Positions 35,635 through 47,388 of a stretch of 64,000 bases of DNA are shown here, piece by piece. Both the position numbers and the translations under genes were made by a program. Positions within the stretch are counted from its first letter, which is position 1; every line of letters begins with the position of its first letter. Source of the DNA: Ceraceosorus guamensis (Eukaryota; Basidiomycota; Exobasidiomycetes; Ceraceosorales; Ceraceosoraceae); the NCBI RefSeq assembly GCF_003144195.1, contig NW_020290009.1, positions 256,181 to 320,180 on the forward strand, read 5' to 3'. A model generated the notes under the pieces. The model ran no database searches and was not told where the DNA came from. It saw only the letters and a program-made list of their open reading frames with translations.

Positions 35635-36172
35635 CTAGCACAGCCTCGCCCAAGAGCTGCAGAATCTGTCAGAAGCTGCTGCACGCGAAATGTCGTATGT
35701 GAGTTGCGTTGCATGAGGGAGTCAGAGTCAGATGAGCCCTGTCGTGCTCCCTGAGCAGTGGCGGACCATTCCTCGTTCAGGGAATATGGTGTCATGAATC
35801 ATTTACCAATCACCAATCGTGAATGCCTGCTGGCGCGGTCAAGATCATGGATGCACGATCCAACCCAGGACATCCAGCGGACGACGGCAGGTGCACGTGA
35901 CTTAGCTTGCAGGTACTCCACAGATCCAGAGGAAACATCAGAATAATAAAAAAACTGGAAGGTACGGTACCGTACCCAAAGAGAATCACAATCACAATCG
36001 TGAATTAGTGATTTGGATTGCGCGGACGAGCGATCGGTCCGCGGGAATAAGACGCGCTCAGCACGCGTGCCGCGCGCGTATACGCGCGCGGTGAACGCGG
36101 ATGCATTCACGTTCACGTACGATTCACGATTGCGCGCATCGTCGAAGCGGCGGGCTGATTCAAGATTCTGAT
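35635..36172. other. Intergenic region with clustered 10-mer motif
   Basis: Upstream of VPS34; probably holds its promoter and first exon. Three copies of the 10-mer ATTCACGATT lie at 35815-35824 and 35997-36006 (both reverse) and 36122-36131 (forward). It also contains GGTACGGTACCGTACC around 35961-35976, a near-palindrome, and a CG-rich run of alternating CGCG near 36060-36090. Confidence 0.5.
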
Positions 36173-36505
36173 TCAACGGGTTACGGTCACAGATGGCACG
36201 ACTTTGGATGAAGTGATGAACTCCATCCGTGACTCTTCTGACCATGACTTCAATTCAAGAACGAGCTCAGCAAATTGTACCCCATCGTTCTTTTCCGTTG
36301 AAACTTCGTCATCTTGCCACTCGTCTTCCTCTGGATTCAGCTCTCGCAGGCCTGCAGATACTCGCGGAGCGGCGGGAACCAGGTGCATTTGCTTCGTCAG
36401 TCTAATAGCACTCGTGGCTTGACAGACCTCCCGGCTGTCCTTGTCCGTCACGAAGCGCTCGTCTCGGTCCTCGCTACCCTCAGCGTCACCCTCCATGGAA
36501 CTCAT
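36173..36505 (-). CDS. Small acidic hypothetical protein
   Basis: A 110-aa open frame with a good ATG (MSSMEGDAEG), 89 bp from the divergent start of the Scm3-like gene. The composition is acidic in the middle (LNPEEDEWQDDEVSTEKNDG), followed by a probable helix (FAELVLELKSWSEESRMEFI). No family recognised. Acidic composition and divergent placement make it plausible, but it could be a chance frame or the last exon of a gene whose other exons I cannot assemble. Confidence 0.35.
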   Translation of the reverse strand: MSSMEGDAEGSEDRDERFVTDKDSREVCQATSAIRLTKQMHLVPAAPRVSAGLRELNPEEDEWQDDEVSTEKNDGVQFAELVLELKSWSEESRMEFITSSKVVPSVTVTR

Positions 36506-36594
36506 GCTGGTGTGCTCTCCTCGACGAGGCTTCTGAACAGCGCATTAGCCCAGACAAGGCATTCTGAGCGGGTGCTCAAGCGTCTTGTAGCTCA

Positions 36595-38923
36595 ATGTCA
36601 CTCCGCCCACCCGGAGAAGGGGTGGCGAGTCCGCGCTGGCAACAAGGCGAAACGAGCCTTTCTCCCGCAGCTCCTCAGCAACAACCCCACTGGCGCTTTT
36701 TCCCGCCTCCGTATAGGATCGACACACCCGGACCAAGCTACGGACACTCGCCAATTCAGGTGAGTGTCGCAAGAAGGGATGTCATCTTTCCTCCTCGCGC
36801 TAACCCTAGGCTGCTCTCTACAGAGTCGAACAGAATCGAGCCATGCTCGTCATTTCCAGTTTACGTCTCAGCTTGGACCACCTGCCGAGTTCAATCCTGA
36901 CGGTAGCGAAAATGTCGAGTTCGCCCGGTACGCATCAACATTGCGGCTCAAATCTCGTTGGGACGACATATTTGCTCGCTTCGAGGACGCCCACCTGGTT
37001 CCGCAGGATGAGATACATCTCGGCTCGGGAGCTCGGCCACCCCGGCTCATTCGAGACCGAGGGACATTGAAAGGTATCGCCAGCAAGCGAATAGAGTTTG
37101 GCGCCTTCATCAAAGACGAGGAGCTGAATTATGGAGAAGAGCGCTCACTCGAGCCGTGGGGCGAGGTGGACAGCGACGAGGACGAGATCGGGATCTGGGG
37201 CGCCAGTGCTGCCACTGCCATCTTCCGCAGCGACTACATCAAGCAGGAGGATCAGATGGGATCATGTCCCGATGGCCGTGGCTACTGGCCGAGCGGTGAG
37301 CACGCAAGCGATCCTCATCTAGCGGAATTCCTGGAAGCAGAGGCGCACAGAAGGGCTATCATGGGAGATATCGATGAGGATGAGCAGAACGCAAGCTCAG
37401 GGAGTGATAGAGACATTGACGGCGATTCTGATACCTCGAGGAATGGCGTTTGGGAGGCCCAACGTCGATTCTCGGATGGCTACGATGAAGATTCCGGGGC
37501 GAGCAGCGTAGAATACGAAAGCGACTACGACAACCAAAGGCGGCGTCGGCCCGTCAACTTGCCTTCAGCAAAGGTGGCTTCTCAGCAAGCAAGCTCCTCG
37601 TCGGATGAGCTCGATGTCCTCTCGGATGACTCAGATGGATACGACTGGGACGAGGTGCTGTACGAGAAGCGAGCGAACGTGGAAAGATTACTGCAGCCAT
37701 TCGACCGAAGAACAAAGCGATTCAAAATGGGCGAGCAGGGCATAGGCGAGTCACTGCCTTATGGCGATCTTCCTGGCCTCGCAGAACTCCTGCAATTTTG
37801 TCCGTCAGCGAGAACGCTGGCACCAAACCTCAGATCACGCGCAATCTGTCAACAATCCACGTCTCTGTTGATAGCCCCTGCTTCGGCACATTCAGCAAAT
37901 TTGTCGGTAGAATCGGGAACCTCCGCTCCACCGCCGGACGAGGAGCCCGAGCGCCGACGCAGCTCCAGAGCTCGAGCAAAGCCTTGCTACAACGTTCGGC
38001 GCGTCTTCGCTGACATGTGGCCAGAGGGACATTGCAAAACCCGAAGGAGAGATGAAGGATATCCAGCATCCCGTAATCGAGATGGTCAGATGTCACGCGG
38101 TGACATTGGTAGAGAGCTGGGACGGCAATCGTCCATGGGTACGGGTACAGCATTGTCTTATTCTAAACGCCGGCCAAGCTCCAGTGACGATGACGACGAG
38201 ACCGACGCCCGCGAAGCAGAAAGTCAATTGCAGGTGAAAAGAAGTGGCGGAGCAAAGCGTCGATCGCACCTTGATGAGCAAAAGGCAAACAGCCAAGCAT
38301 ACAGGTCTTTGAGCGTGCGCAGGCCACAACAAGCCGAGCATCGAAGTGCGTCGCCCCACAGGGTTGTCGACCAGGCCTCGCATCTAGAGCTCGAGCCGTG
38401 GCAAGCGCAGATCGGCACTTACGCCACGCAGTCACAGATGAATGGAACAGAGTTGAGAGCGCCAACCTCGAGCTTGGGAGGCACTACCTCTGCAGCGCAG
38501 GAGCCTTCCTTTGATCGCGACTCGAGCTCAGATGAGGGGCGGAGCAGGAAGAAGCTCCGCAATCAGCCGCCTGGGCCAAGGCATGATGCACCTGCACCTC
38601 AATTGTCACCACGGGTCATTCGCAAGTTTGCATTCTCTTCGCCGCGTCCCATGCAGAGGCGCGAGCAATTAGCCGAATCACCCAAGACGGCGCGTCGAGC
38701 GGTACGAGCTACCTCGATGACACCCTCAAAAATGAAACGCCAATCAGCACCGCTGGAGCAAATGTCGCTGGATGTCGATCGCTATATCAAGACCATTGCA
38801 TTTCCAGCTTCAACATCGACTGGCTGTGGAGCCGGGGGCGGTCGTTGCACAAAGGCGCTGTGTCTATCTTGTGGCGGTATCGGCAACAGAGATACGCAGC
38901 CGGCGATCGGACTCGAGTCTTGA
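36595..38923 (+). CDS. SCM3: Scm3/HJURP-like CENP-A chaperone
   Basis: Proposed join(36595..36759,36824..38923), 754 aa. The recognisable part is residues ~92-140: RLKSRWDDIFARFED...DEIHLGSG...LIRDRGTLKGI. It matches the Scm3 core pattern (RL+S+WE+IF-KY, D-EIDL-TG, I+-D-GHL+). Scm3 binds the centromeric histone CENP-A/Cse4 with H4 and delivers it to the centromere. Downstream are long acidic, Ser-rich segments (EVDSDEDEIGIWG, SSDELDVLSDDSDGYDWDE), several basic clusters that could be NLSs, and a C-terminal Cys cluster CTKALCLSC. Fungal Scm3 proteins vary widely in length and are conserved mainly in this core, so the call rests on a short motif. Alternative: an unrelated nuclear protein. Confidence 0.65.
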
Positions 38924-40049
38924 GCGTAGATCGGGCCTCGGTACGCGAGGAGAGTGGGGCTCGCTTCGAGGGTCTAAGAGGACTGTAGTGGTAACCATGG
39001 TAGCAAATCCAGCCCCATCGGTCCACACTTTGCATTTTGCGAGCTTTCGTATCCGCGTTAAAATGCGTTATGAGTTCCTTTCATCTTCTCTAAGTTAGCT
39101 CCAGCAGCTGGCTGCTTTTGCCTCCTAGCGGGTAGGTCTGGCGCCTCTGTTTGCGTTTGCACACCAATTTGCGCGCCTTTCAAAAGGCATTCTCATTCAT
39201 CCATACCCCTATCTAGAAGCACTCAATTGGGCAGCTGGAGCTTCTTCATCGGATACAGGTGCGTCGAGAGCGCTTCGCGTAATATGAGCCATCGAGAGGC
39301 AGCCACGGGCTTAATCAAGCCACGAAAGGGACAATCCAGAAGCTCCGCATACACTTGGCAGAGCCGTGCACTGTGCACCATGCTTGTTCCTGAGCCGCGC
39401 CACACACTTGACGTCTTTTCGGTCTTTGAAATGGGCATGCCCTGGCGGCATCGGGCACAGCAAAGGCGGAACGGGCGTCTCCATTATGATGCTGCGACAC
39501 CCGCGTGTCGGTAAGCGATTCTTGACCTCAGTCGTGAGTGTAGACGGCCTATTGAATTATGCAGCGGTGTTCATCGACGGGGCCAGGTCCACTCAACAGC
39601 CATTATGGGGTTCTGGCTTCCTGCGATCGATTTGCCCAGACAGCCTTCTTTCAAAGTTCTGCGCATCAGTCGCATAGCCATGCGCGCAGACGCGATCCGG
39701 TCGACCACTCGTGTTTCATCCCCGAGGCAGTGCTTTCGCCAAGATGGCTGAGCCAGCGCCACGTCTGGCCAAGACTGATTTGCAATCCGGCGCTGATCAT
39801 GGCTCCACGCATTTGAGCGCTGGATTGCTGTGTCTCACCTCGGCGAACAGCGTATTGACCTTGGGCTGCGTTGTGAAGGTGTCTGTCTGCGCAGCACCTT
39901 GAACTTTTTTTCTTTCTTGAGCCGCGAGCTTCACGTCGCACATATAAATGGCTCTCCAGTCTGCCTGCCCATCAACCGGCTTCCATTCACCCTACTTCCG
40001 GACAGTCTTCTCCCAGCCCCTTTCCTTGCCCCCGCCTTGTTGTCCGGTC
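38924..40049 (+). promoter_or_regulatory. Intergenic region upstream of secreted catalase
   Basis: About 1.1 kb; holds the catalase promoter with a TATA-like site at 39943. No gene supported. Confidence 0.5.
39943..39949 (+). promoter_or_regulatory. TATA box of secreted catalase gene
   Basis: TATAAAT on +, 107 bp before the catalase ATG and close to a CT-rich tract. Position and sequence suit a core promoter. Confidence 0.55.
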
Positions 40050-42845
40050 ATGCGAGTACAGGTCCTTTTCGTTGCCTTGGCCATCAGCATCGCCCTTCAG
40101 GCCGAGGCTGCCGGCCAAGACCGCTTCATTCGTCAGCGTGCCGAATGGTTGAAAAAGCGCGCCGGTCAGGCCTGGGCGAGTAAGTCCCAGGGCTAAGTCG
40201 GCGACGTGGGGAGAACCGTTCTGAATGTCAATGCGCCTTGCTCCTCGCGCAGTGTTCTCTGGCACGAAAACGCAGGAAGAAGCGTCTTTCTTGCCTTCCA
40301 ACCAGCTTACCTTTACGCACGAGAACGGCGTAGCAGCACCAAGTCCTTATGCCGTCAATCGCGTTGGCGTCGATGGGCCACTGCTCTTCACCAGCCCTCA
40401 CATCTTCGATGATCTGGCTCATTTCAACCGCGAACGCATCCCTGAGCGCGTGGTACATGCCGTCGGTGAGTAGCGCCAAGTAGGTTATCCGGCAAAACAA
40501 GGCGGCTCACGTTGCTTCTCTGCTTACAAGGCGCCGGCGCTCATGGTACTTTTGAGGTCACCACGGACTTTGCTGAGAAGTACAGCATGTCTCCAGCGTT
40601 CAAGAAGGGCAGCAGCCACAGCATCACCGCTCGCTTTAGCACTGTCGGCTCTGCACGCGGCGGTCCCGATGTGGCTCGTGATCCTCGGTGAGTGGTCTGG
40701 GGGTTTCGAAAGCCGTGGTGGCAGCTGACGTCGCAGTCCCCGTCGTGTTTCAGAGGTTTTGCCATCAAGGTAGATAACTCGAGCAGATTTTCCGTTTCCC
40801 TGCGACTGGCTAACCCGTGCTTGCTCGCTGCTTAGATTCGGACGAAGGACAACGGTATTCTGGACTGGGTGAGTGCACGTCACTGCGTCTCGTTCTCTCG
40901 CCCGGTAACGCCCTGCGCCTGACGATGCAACTCTTCGGAACCATGTAGGTGTTCAACAACACTCCAGTCTTTTTCATTCGCGATCCCCTCAAATTCCCAG
41001 CATTCATTCACACTCAGAAGACCAATCCTCAGACAAATCAAAGAGACCCAGACATGGTCTTCGATTACCTTTGGCAGAACCCTGAAGCGAGCTTGCAATT
41101 CTTGCGCTTGTTCTCTGACTTGGGGACGCCTTTTGGCTTCCGCCATATGCACGGCTGGTCTGGCCACACGTACAGACTGGTCCAACAAGACGGCTCTTGG
41201 GTGCACGTCAAGGTCAAGCTTGAAAGTGATCAGGGTGTCAAGGTGGGTCTGATAGCCAAGTATCGCGTCGGAAGAACGCATGAGGACCGCGAGCAATGTG
41301 GAAGAGCAGTGTCAATGGCCCGTCGGTGCAACAAAATCTGACTAGCTGTTGCATACACCCGCACAGAACTTCACTGGGCCTCAAGCCAATTACATCGCGG
41401 GTCAAAACCAGATGTGGGCCACACAAGATCTGTTTGAAGCCATCGAGCGCTCCGAGCATCCATCGTGGACGGTCAAATTTGCCGTCAAGACCATCGAAGA
41501 AGGCAGACAGTACAAATACAATGTCAACGATTTGACAAAGGACTGGATGGATGCCCAGTGGCACGAGGTCGGCAAGATGACGTTGACCCAGAATGTGGAA
41601 AAGTGCGCCCCGACTTGGCGCGCAAAAGGTTGATCGCCTGCTTACTGACACAGCCTCTTTCGGTCTCAGCTACTTTGCCGAAATTGAACAAGTGCACTTC
41701 AGCCCCTCGAATGCAATCGAAGGCTGGGCGCCATCCAACGATCCGTGAGCGATGAGATACGCGGAGACGTGTCTGGACGAACCGTGCTCACAGGTTCCAG
41801 ATCAACGCTTCCCTTCAGCGTCTTGCAGTCGCGTCTGTTCAGCTACAACGACGCAGCAAGGCACCGTCTCGGTGCCAACTATCTTCAGGTGCGTTACTGG
41901 AGACACTCCCTGAGGCGGCTGTGTACTAAAGGGTTTTGCCGTGCGTCCCCGACAGATCCCCGTGAACTGTCCCTTGTCTCAGACTGCTCACTTTCAACGT
42001 GACGGCAAAATTGCAGTGCATGGAAATCAGGGCAAGAGAGCCCTTTATCCGAGCAGTACCGACCCACTGAAGTACGTGAAGTCATACGTCTACCCTAAGG
42101 AGGATCTCGACGAGAAGAAAGTCGTATCTTTCGAGAGCCAGATGCAGGAGCTCGACTACGACCAGCCCGTGAGTATGCCATGGACGCGCGTCAGACAGAG
42201 AAGCTGCAGACGGTAACGATGTCCATTGTGCAGCGCGCGTTTTACCAAGAACTCGCAGAGCACGATAAGGTCAACATCGCAGCCAACTTTGGCGGCACCA
42301 TGGCGCATATGAAGAACACCAACGCTCAGAACGAGTGCATCAAGCTCTTCGAAAAGATCGACGCGCGCCTAGGCAAGGACGTGGCGGCCGCGATTGCCGA
42401 GGCGAAGAAGCAGCCTCCAATTGATGGAGTCAAGGACCCATCTGAGATTGCCGTACCGGGAGGTCCGGCGCAGACGCCTGGTTCTGGTCAGAGTGGCACC
42501 TCGACGGTACCGACCAGTGATGCTGGTGGCAATGGCAGCCCGCCAAACACTGCTGCTCCGAAAGACGGTGACTCGCAGCCTACGACAGGCCAAGGTAGCC
42601 CGCCAGCAAAGACCAGCAAGGGTGTCGACAGCGGAGCACAAGGCAATGCCGAACCCCAAAAGGCTGGTAGCGGTACGAACACCCCACCCAAGAAGGTGGA
42701 TGCGCCGAAGGGTGAAGTGGGCAACACTACGCCTACCACCAGCGCCACCACCGACAAGTCCAAGGGAGGCAACGGCACCAGCAACGAGAAGCCCAATGTT
42801 GCCAGCAGCCAAGACGGTAGCACCGCTCACGAAGCCTCACCTTGA
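40050..42845 (+). CDS. Secreted heme catalase with C-terminal low-complexity tail
   Basis: Proposed join(40050..40179,40253..40465,40531..40687,40754..40769,40836..40868,40949..41242,41367..41602,41670..41744,41819..41888,41956..42168,42234..42845), 682 aa, all phases consistent. The signal peptide is [20 protein letters not shown]. The catalase core has catalytic His112 ([12 protein letters not shown]), distal Asn187 (VFNNTPVFF) and proximal heme ligand Tyr394 ([14 protein letters not shown]), then IPVNCP and NFGGTM. It splits H2O2 to water and oxygen, here probably outside the cell. Small-subunit catalases run ~500 aa; this one adds ~140 residues of Gly/Thr/Pro/Ser/Lys/Asn repeats from about residue 545, suggesting wall association or a linker. 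It has ten introns, including flanks of a 16-nt exon, whereas the paralogue at 49-51 kb has none. The seventh intron's donor (GTGCGC) is the weakest. Confidence 0.88.
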
Positions 42846-43144
42846 GCAGCAGGCTGAGCGTGGCGTGCGAAGTTACCAGCCTCCCTGCTCTCATGTCCAC
42901 GTGCACTCGTTCGCAACGAGTTGGTGTTGACCACCCCCTTGACAATGTCTATCAGTCCTCTGAGACTTGGCGTCCAAAATTCCTTGTTGCTCAGCAAATG
43001 AGTCATGTAGACGATGGCGTGAGTCTGATGCAGGGCAAGTGTGCGCCCTAGTAGAATTTATTCGTTGAACAATGTCCTCGTCACGGTTCAAAGGTGACGC
43101 GTTGGCGCTCTTGATGATGCGCGTCGAGATGAGGAGCACTACTT

Positions 43145-43189
43145 AGCCACGCCGAGGACCGCTCGGCCAGCCCGGTCCTCGGCGTGGCT
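43145..43189. repeat. Perfect 17-bp inverted repeat with 11-nt loop
   Basis: AGCCACGCCGAGGACCG at 43145-43161 is exactly complementary to CGGTCCTCGGCGTGGCT at 43173-43189. The stem is 17 bp and GC-rich, about 300 bp downstream of the catalase stop. It is stable enough to be a structured RNA or processing element, or the remnant of a palindromic element. Confidence 0.9.
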
Positions 43190-45144
43190 GACAGTCAGAG
43201 TGCAGGCCAGAGCTACGAGCGTTGCTCCCCCCACTCTCTGCGCGAAAGCTCGAGCGCGAGCTCGGCGCCTTCCACCAACGAGACGCCATCGCTGAGAAGA
43301 GCTGCCAATCAGCATTCGACTTTGTGGGTAGCATCGTATGATTCGACGCTGCTCCACGCTTGTGCTGAGAAAGCAACAACGACGTGATTGGAGAGCGTGA
43401 TGATGTTTGTTCACGTGCGGAGGGTCCTCTCTCTCGGGGATCTGTATCGAGTGGTCTACATCGGTCGGCCCAAACTCTTCAAGTGTTCGTGGATGGATGA
43501 TTTGTCGCGCAAATCTGTGAGCTGCGCCTTCTTTGGCGTGCGACCCTACTAGCGGATCGATTCGCACGCGTGCACCACCGTCTGCAGCAGCTGCTGCATG
43601 CTCTCTGCTGATGCGTCGTGCAGAGTAAAAAGATGCGGCTTCGGAGCTAAGGCACACACCGCACTCGCATGCGCCGCTGCCTTTACGCTTTCGGAGTTTG
43701 CCGCAAGTTGGAGCAGTCGTCACACATGATTTCGCCATCCACACTTCTTTCGCGTGACCGTCGCGCGCAGCGTCACCCCAACCATCCCACCGAACAAGTC
43801 ATCAAAGCTATTCTACTCGGAGCCTTTTTGCTCTGGCGGCGTCTGCAGAGCGGCTCGATTCGGAAATCGGGCTCAACGCTGCAAGGTGAAGAGGATTGCA
43901 GCGGCAAGAGGGGCTGCTTTGCAGATCAGGCCGCCGGAAAGCAAGTTTGAGCCAGGAATACATTGCGGTCGGCTGGGGACCCCACTGCCGCAGATCCGGG
44001 GAGGCGGAGCGCGCGCGCGATCTTGGTCGCTTCCAAACTTGGAGAAGCGAGTCATGAGTGGCGGGTAGTCGTGATAGGCTCGAGTGCCAAGATCTCATGG
44101 GGTGGGGACCCGGCTCAGCATGCTTGGACGGGATCAGCAATGGAGCGCGAGGTTCGCTGTAGGACGTGCAAAAGTCCGGGTTCGCGTCAGCGTTCTCAGC
44201 TAGACTGTCTTGTTCGAGTCAGCGAAGGCTTTACTGCAATCCGTAGAGCTTGCAGGACATTCGGAACGGCGGCGTGCCGCATGCTGGATTTGCGTTGCAG
44301 CAGGATGGCAGATTTGATGCATCCCTCTCGGACTCCCGAACTTTGGTCTTCCGTGCATTTGTGCTGACTCGTGGATTCGTCATCCAGTGGGAGCCTACGC
44401 ATTTGATGTGCAATCATCGCACAAGTGAGCATTGGTCCGACACCTGATTGGAGCACAGGCTTCTCCCACGGATCAGGGCAGCTCTAATGCGACGCTTCGC
44501 AACGGTCCAAATATCGTCGAATCCTCTGGCAATATGGAGGGACTTCGTCTTCGGCGCAAGACATGACGAATAGATTGAAAAGCTTTCAGTAGCGTCAAAA
44601 GACGTTCGTCTGAGATCTCTTCTATTGGAGCATGCCTCGGACCGAACGCACAAGCTTCCATCGCTTAGACATATGCGCGAGCTGCTCTTGGCTCTTTATT
44701 GCTCAGGGCGCTCGGCCGGTGACTTGGGGCTGCTCTCATACAGCTGATGACCAATCGCGCTACGTGCGCAGGTCGACACACAGCCAGTACAACCGATGTG
44801 CCGGAGAGTTTTCACGCTCCTCAAGCAAGACTGCGAAGCTTCCGCAGAGTCCAAAGCTGGCACGAGCACGTCACCGGCTCTCGCACCAATCGCACTGCTT
44901 GCCATGGACCCTTGACGATCATGGCCTCACTCATTGGCTGCAAGAAAGACCTGGACCCGAAGGGCTTGCGCCATTTGGAGTGCAGGCGTGTAACATTCGT
45001 GATTCTACCACCGTGTGAGCGAGGTAGACCGTGGGAGAAGAGAAGGCTGTCATGTAGATCTCTCCAAGATACTCGGCGCCCTCGCGTGGAGCACCATGCT
45101 CTGTCACGAAGCGACGTCGGTCTGTATGGCTTCTCTCACGAAAG

Positions 45145-45154
45145 CTACATAAAG
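45145..45154 (+). promoter_or_regulatory. TATA-like site of peroxygenase gene
   Basis: CTACATAAAG about 105 bp before the ATG, at the same distance as the TATA boxes of the two neighbouring catalase genes. It departs from TATAAA at one position. Confidence 0.4.
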
Positions 45155-45257
45155 GAGCTCACTTGCCATCTATCCATCCAGATTCCTCTCCCTATCAATT
45201 CCACTCTTCCCATCACCCCCCTCATCCTCTCGTGGCCGTCTTCGCACCATCCTCGTC

Positions 45258-46842
45258 ATGAAGTTCACTCTCCCTTTGCTGACCGTTGCCGGTCTTGGTC
45301 TCTCGACCACAGTCTCCGCCCTGCCCTCATTCGCTGGCAAGTCCTTCGACGAAGTTGCTCGCGGCCTGGACCTCAACTCTGACCGTCCCGAAATCAAGGC
45401 TTTCGTCAAGCGCGCTGAGGAAATCCGCAACGGTGGACCCATCTACCCCCGTGCTCAACGTGGTGACCGTGACATTACCGCCCTCATCAACCCTGCAACT
45501 TTCAAGTTCAACGACGAGGAGCAGAGCATTGATCTCACCTCTGACGAGCACAAGTTCATTGCTCCCGGCCCCAACGACATCAGAGGTGAGTGGCTCGTGC
45601 AACAGTGGTCGAGAATACGCGTCTGACGTTCTCGTTATGTGGTCCCACATCGGCAGGTCCTTGCCCTGGTCTCAACCTGCTCGCCAACCACGGTTACCTT
45701 GACCGCTCCGGTGTCACCACCCTGACCCAGGGTATCGATGCCATCAACAAGGTCTTTGGTGTCGGACCCGACCTTGCGCTGGCCCTCAACGCCTACGCCG
45801 TCATCTTTAACGGTAACATCCTCGACGGCACCTGGTCCATTGGTGGCCCCTACAAGTCCAAGAGCCTCGGCTCTTTGACCAACCTGCTGTTCGGTGACCC
45901 CGCCGGCATCAACGCCCACAACGTTTACGAAGGAGATGTGAGTAGCAGTGGCAACGTCAGCACCGCAGAATCCGCCGACTGACCGCTTCCACCGTGTCTA
46001 CACTTCAGGCTTCCATCGTTCGTCAAGACTTGTACGACCCTGCTAGCGGTGGTAACAACGTCGACCTTCACATGCCCTTCTACGAGGAGCTGCTCGCCGA
46101 CGGTGGCAACAACTCTCAAGACGGCGTGGACGTCTTTACCCCTGAGGTCATGCTCAAGCACAAGTCCGCAAGGTGGCACTACAGTGTTGCGAACAACCCC
46201 CGCTTCTTCCAGTCCGCCTTTGGTGGTCTGGTCGTGACCACTGCTGCTGAGCGTTTCGTCACCGAGTTCGCTGCCAACAATACTGCCGATGCCGAGGGCT
46301 ACAACCGTATCTACCTCGATGAAAAGAACCTGCACGCCTTCTTCGGTATCTACAAGGAGAACGGCAAGCTCGTCTACAAGCGCGGTCAAGAGAGACTTAT
46401 CCCTGGATGGAAGCGTCGTCCCCTGGCCTCCAGCTTCTCCCTCGTCGACATTGCTCTTACGCTCTTGGCTGCTGCACGTACCGACCCTTCGCTGCTCTCC
46501 TTCGGTGGTAACACTGGTACCGTCAACTCCTTTGCCGGACTCGACGTCGGCGACCTGTCCGGAGGTGTCTTCAACCTGGCCGGTCTTCTCAAGGACCCCC
46601 AGGAACTCCTCTGCTTCCTTTACCAAGCTGGTATCGAAGAGCTTGTACCTACGCAACTGAACGTCTTATATAAATCCCTTGGCCAGGTGACCAGCTATCT
46701 CAGCGATAACCTCAAGGCTCCTTGGTCGAAGGCTGCAAACAGCGGTGACAACCCTTGCCGTCCCTTTGACCAGAACAAGAAGATCAACATTCTCGACGCC
46801 TACAAGAAATTCCCTGGCGCAAAGGGTGTCCCAGGAGTCTAA
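45258..46842 (+). CDS. Secreted heme-thiolate peroxidase (chloroperoxidase / unspecific peroxygenase family)
   Basis: Proposed join(45258..45585,45657..45937,46009..46842), 480 aa. Signal peptide to ~residue 22. The heme-thiolate ligand motif PCP is at 111-113 (GPCPGLNLLANHGYLDR). EGD is at 201-203 and continues ASIVRQD, as in long-type peroxygenases where this segment binds Mg near the heme propionate. The family uses H2O2 to oxygenate or halogenate organic substrates outside the cell. In characterised long peroxygenases an Arg seven residues before a Glu forms the acid-base pair; here Glu284 is present (TTAAERF) but the position seven before it is Leu277. Reactivity may therefore differ, or the pair lies elsewhere. 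Three N-glycosylation-type sequons are visible (NNS, NNT and another). Codon use is strongly C-ending, suggesting high expression. Confidence 0.87.
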
Positions 46843-47388
46843 TTATGGTGCAACGTACCCGAAACAACACCAACATCATCTCTCCTGATATTTCGCTTTC
46901 TGTAATCACCCATCCTTGTTGCCAATCTTAAGAATTTAGTTGTCAGAGTCGCTCACGCGCGCGGATGATGATAGTGTTGACGGAGGGTATATAGCGCACC
47001 TTCTCGGGGTCAACCGTCGGCGCGTGCGGGAAATCCTCCGACCCCGGCGAGATTCCCGCGGACGCGTGCATGCACGTACCTGCTGTTGATGCTATGCAAC
47101 GCGACTCGCCGGCAAACTTCTCGCCTTGAGCATAGACCCCTGCAAAAACTCCTCCTTGTCTCTTCTACCATGTCGTTCAAGCATAACTTCATCAAGCGCT
47201 GCTCAAGGCGGTCCCTCCATTAGTCGAAGCGCACAGAAAGCTAGTTGCTTTAGTAGCAAATACTCTCTCGTGCACTTCCTGCCCCCTTTCATCCGTCGTC
47301 GCTGATCTCAGCTGTTGCACGCGACACCAACCTCTGGCGCGCACGTCTGTCTGATCCTTGCAGCATCCCGAATTCTGCTCTCGCTACA
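46843..47388. other. Intergenic region
   Basis: 546 bp between two + strand genes. It contains a TATATA word near 46988 and CT-rich sequence before the next ATG. No gene seen. Confidence 0.5.

Larger units (their letters stand above)
42846..45257. other. Intergenic region with perfect hairpin
   Basis: About 2.4 kb between the catalase stop and the peroxygenase start. It contains the 17-bp perfect inverted repeat at 43145-43189 and ATTCGTGATT at 44995-45004. A 201-codon minus-strand frame (43139-43744) lacks a credible start and any domain. Confidence 0.5.

Noticed and set aside
35799-36245. 148-codon minus-strand frame
   Set aside because: Rich in repeated intergenic words and overlaps the small acidic ORF in another frame; no conserved-looking sequence.
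36545-36772. Minus-strand frame opposite the first Scm3 exon
   Set aside because: Could not be joined to the acidic ORF by a valid intron, while the + strand frame joins in phase to the Scm3 core exon.
43139-43744. 201-codon minus-strand open frame between catalase and peroxygenase
   Set aside because: No convincing ATG at its start, no domain, Arg/Ala-rich composition typical of chance frames in GC-rich DNA, and its end lies in the perfect hairpin.
44747-45382. 211-codon + strand frame overlapping the peroxygenase first exon
   Set aside because: It is a shifted frame over a gene with clear signal peptide, motif and codon-bias support; no features of its own.
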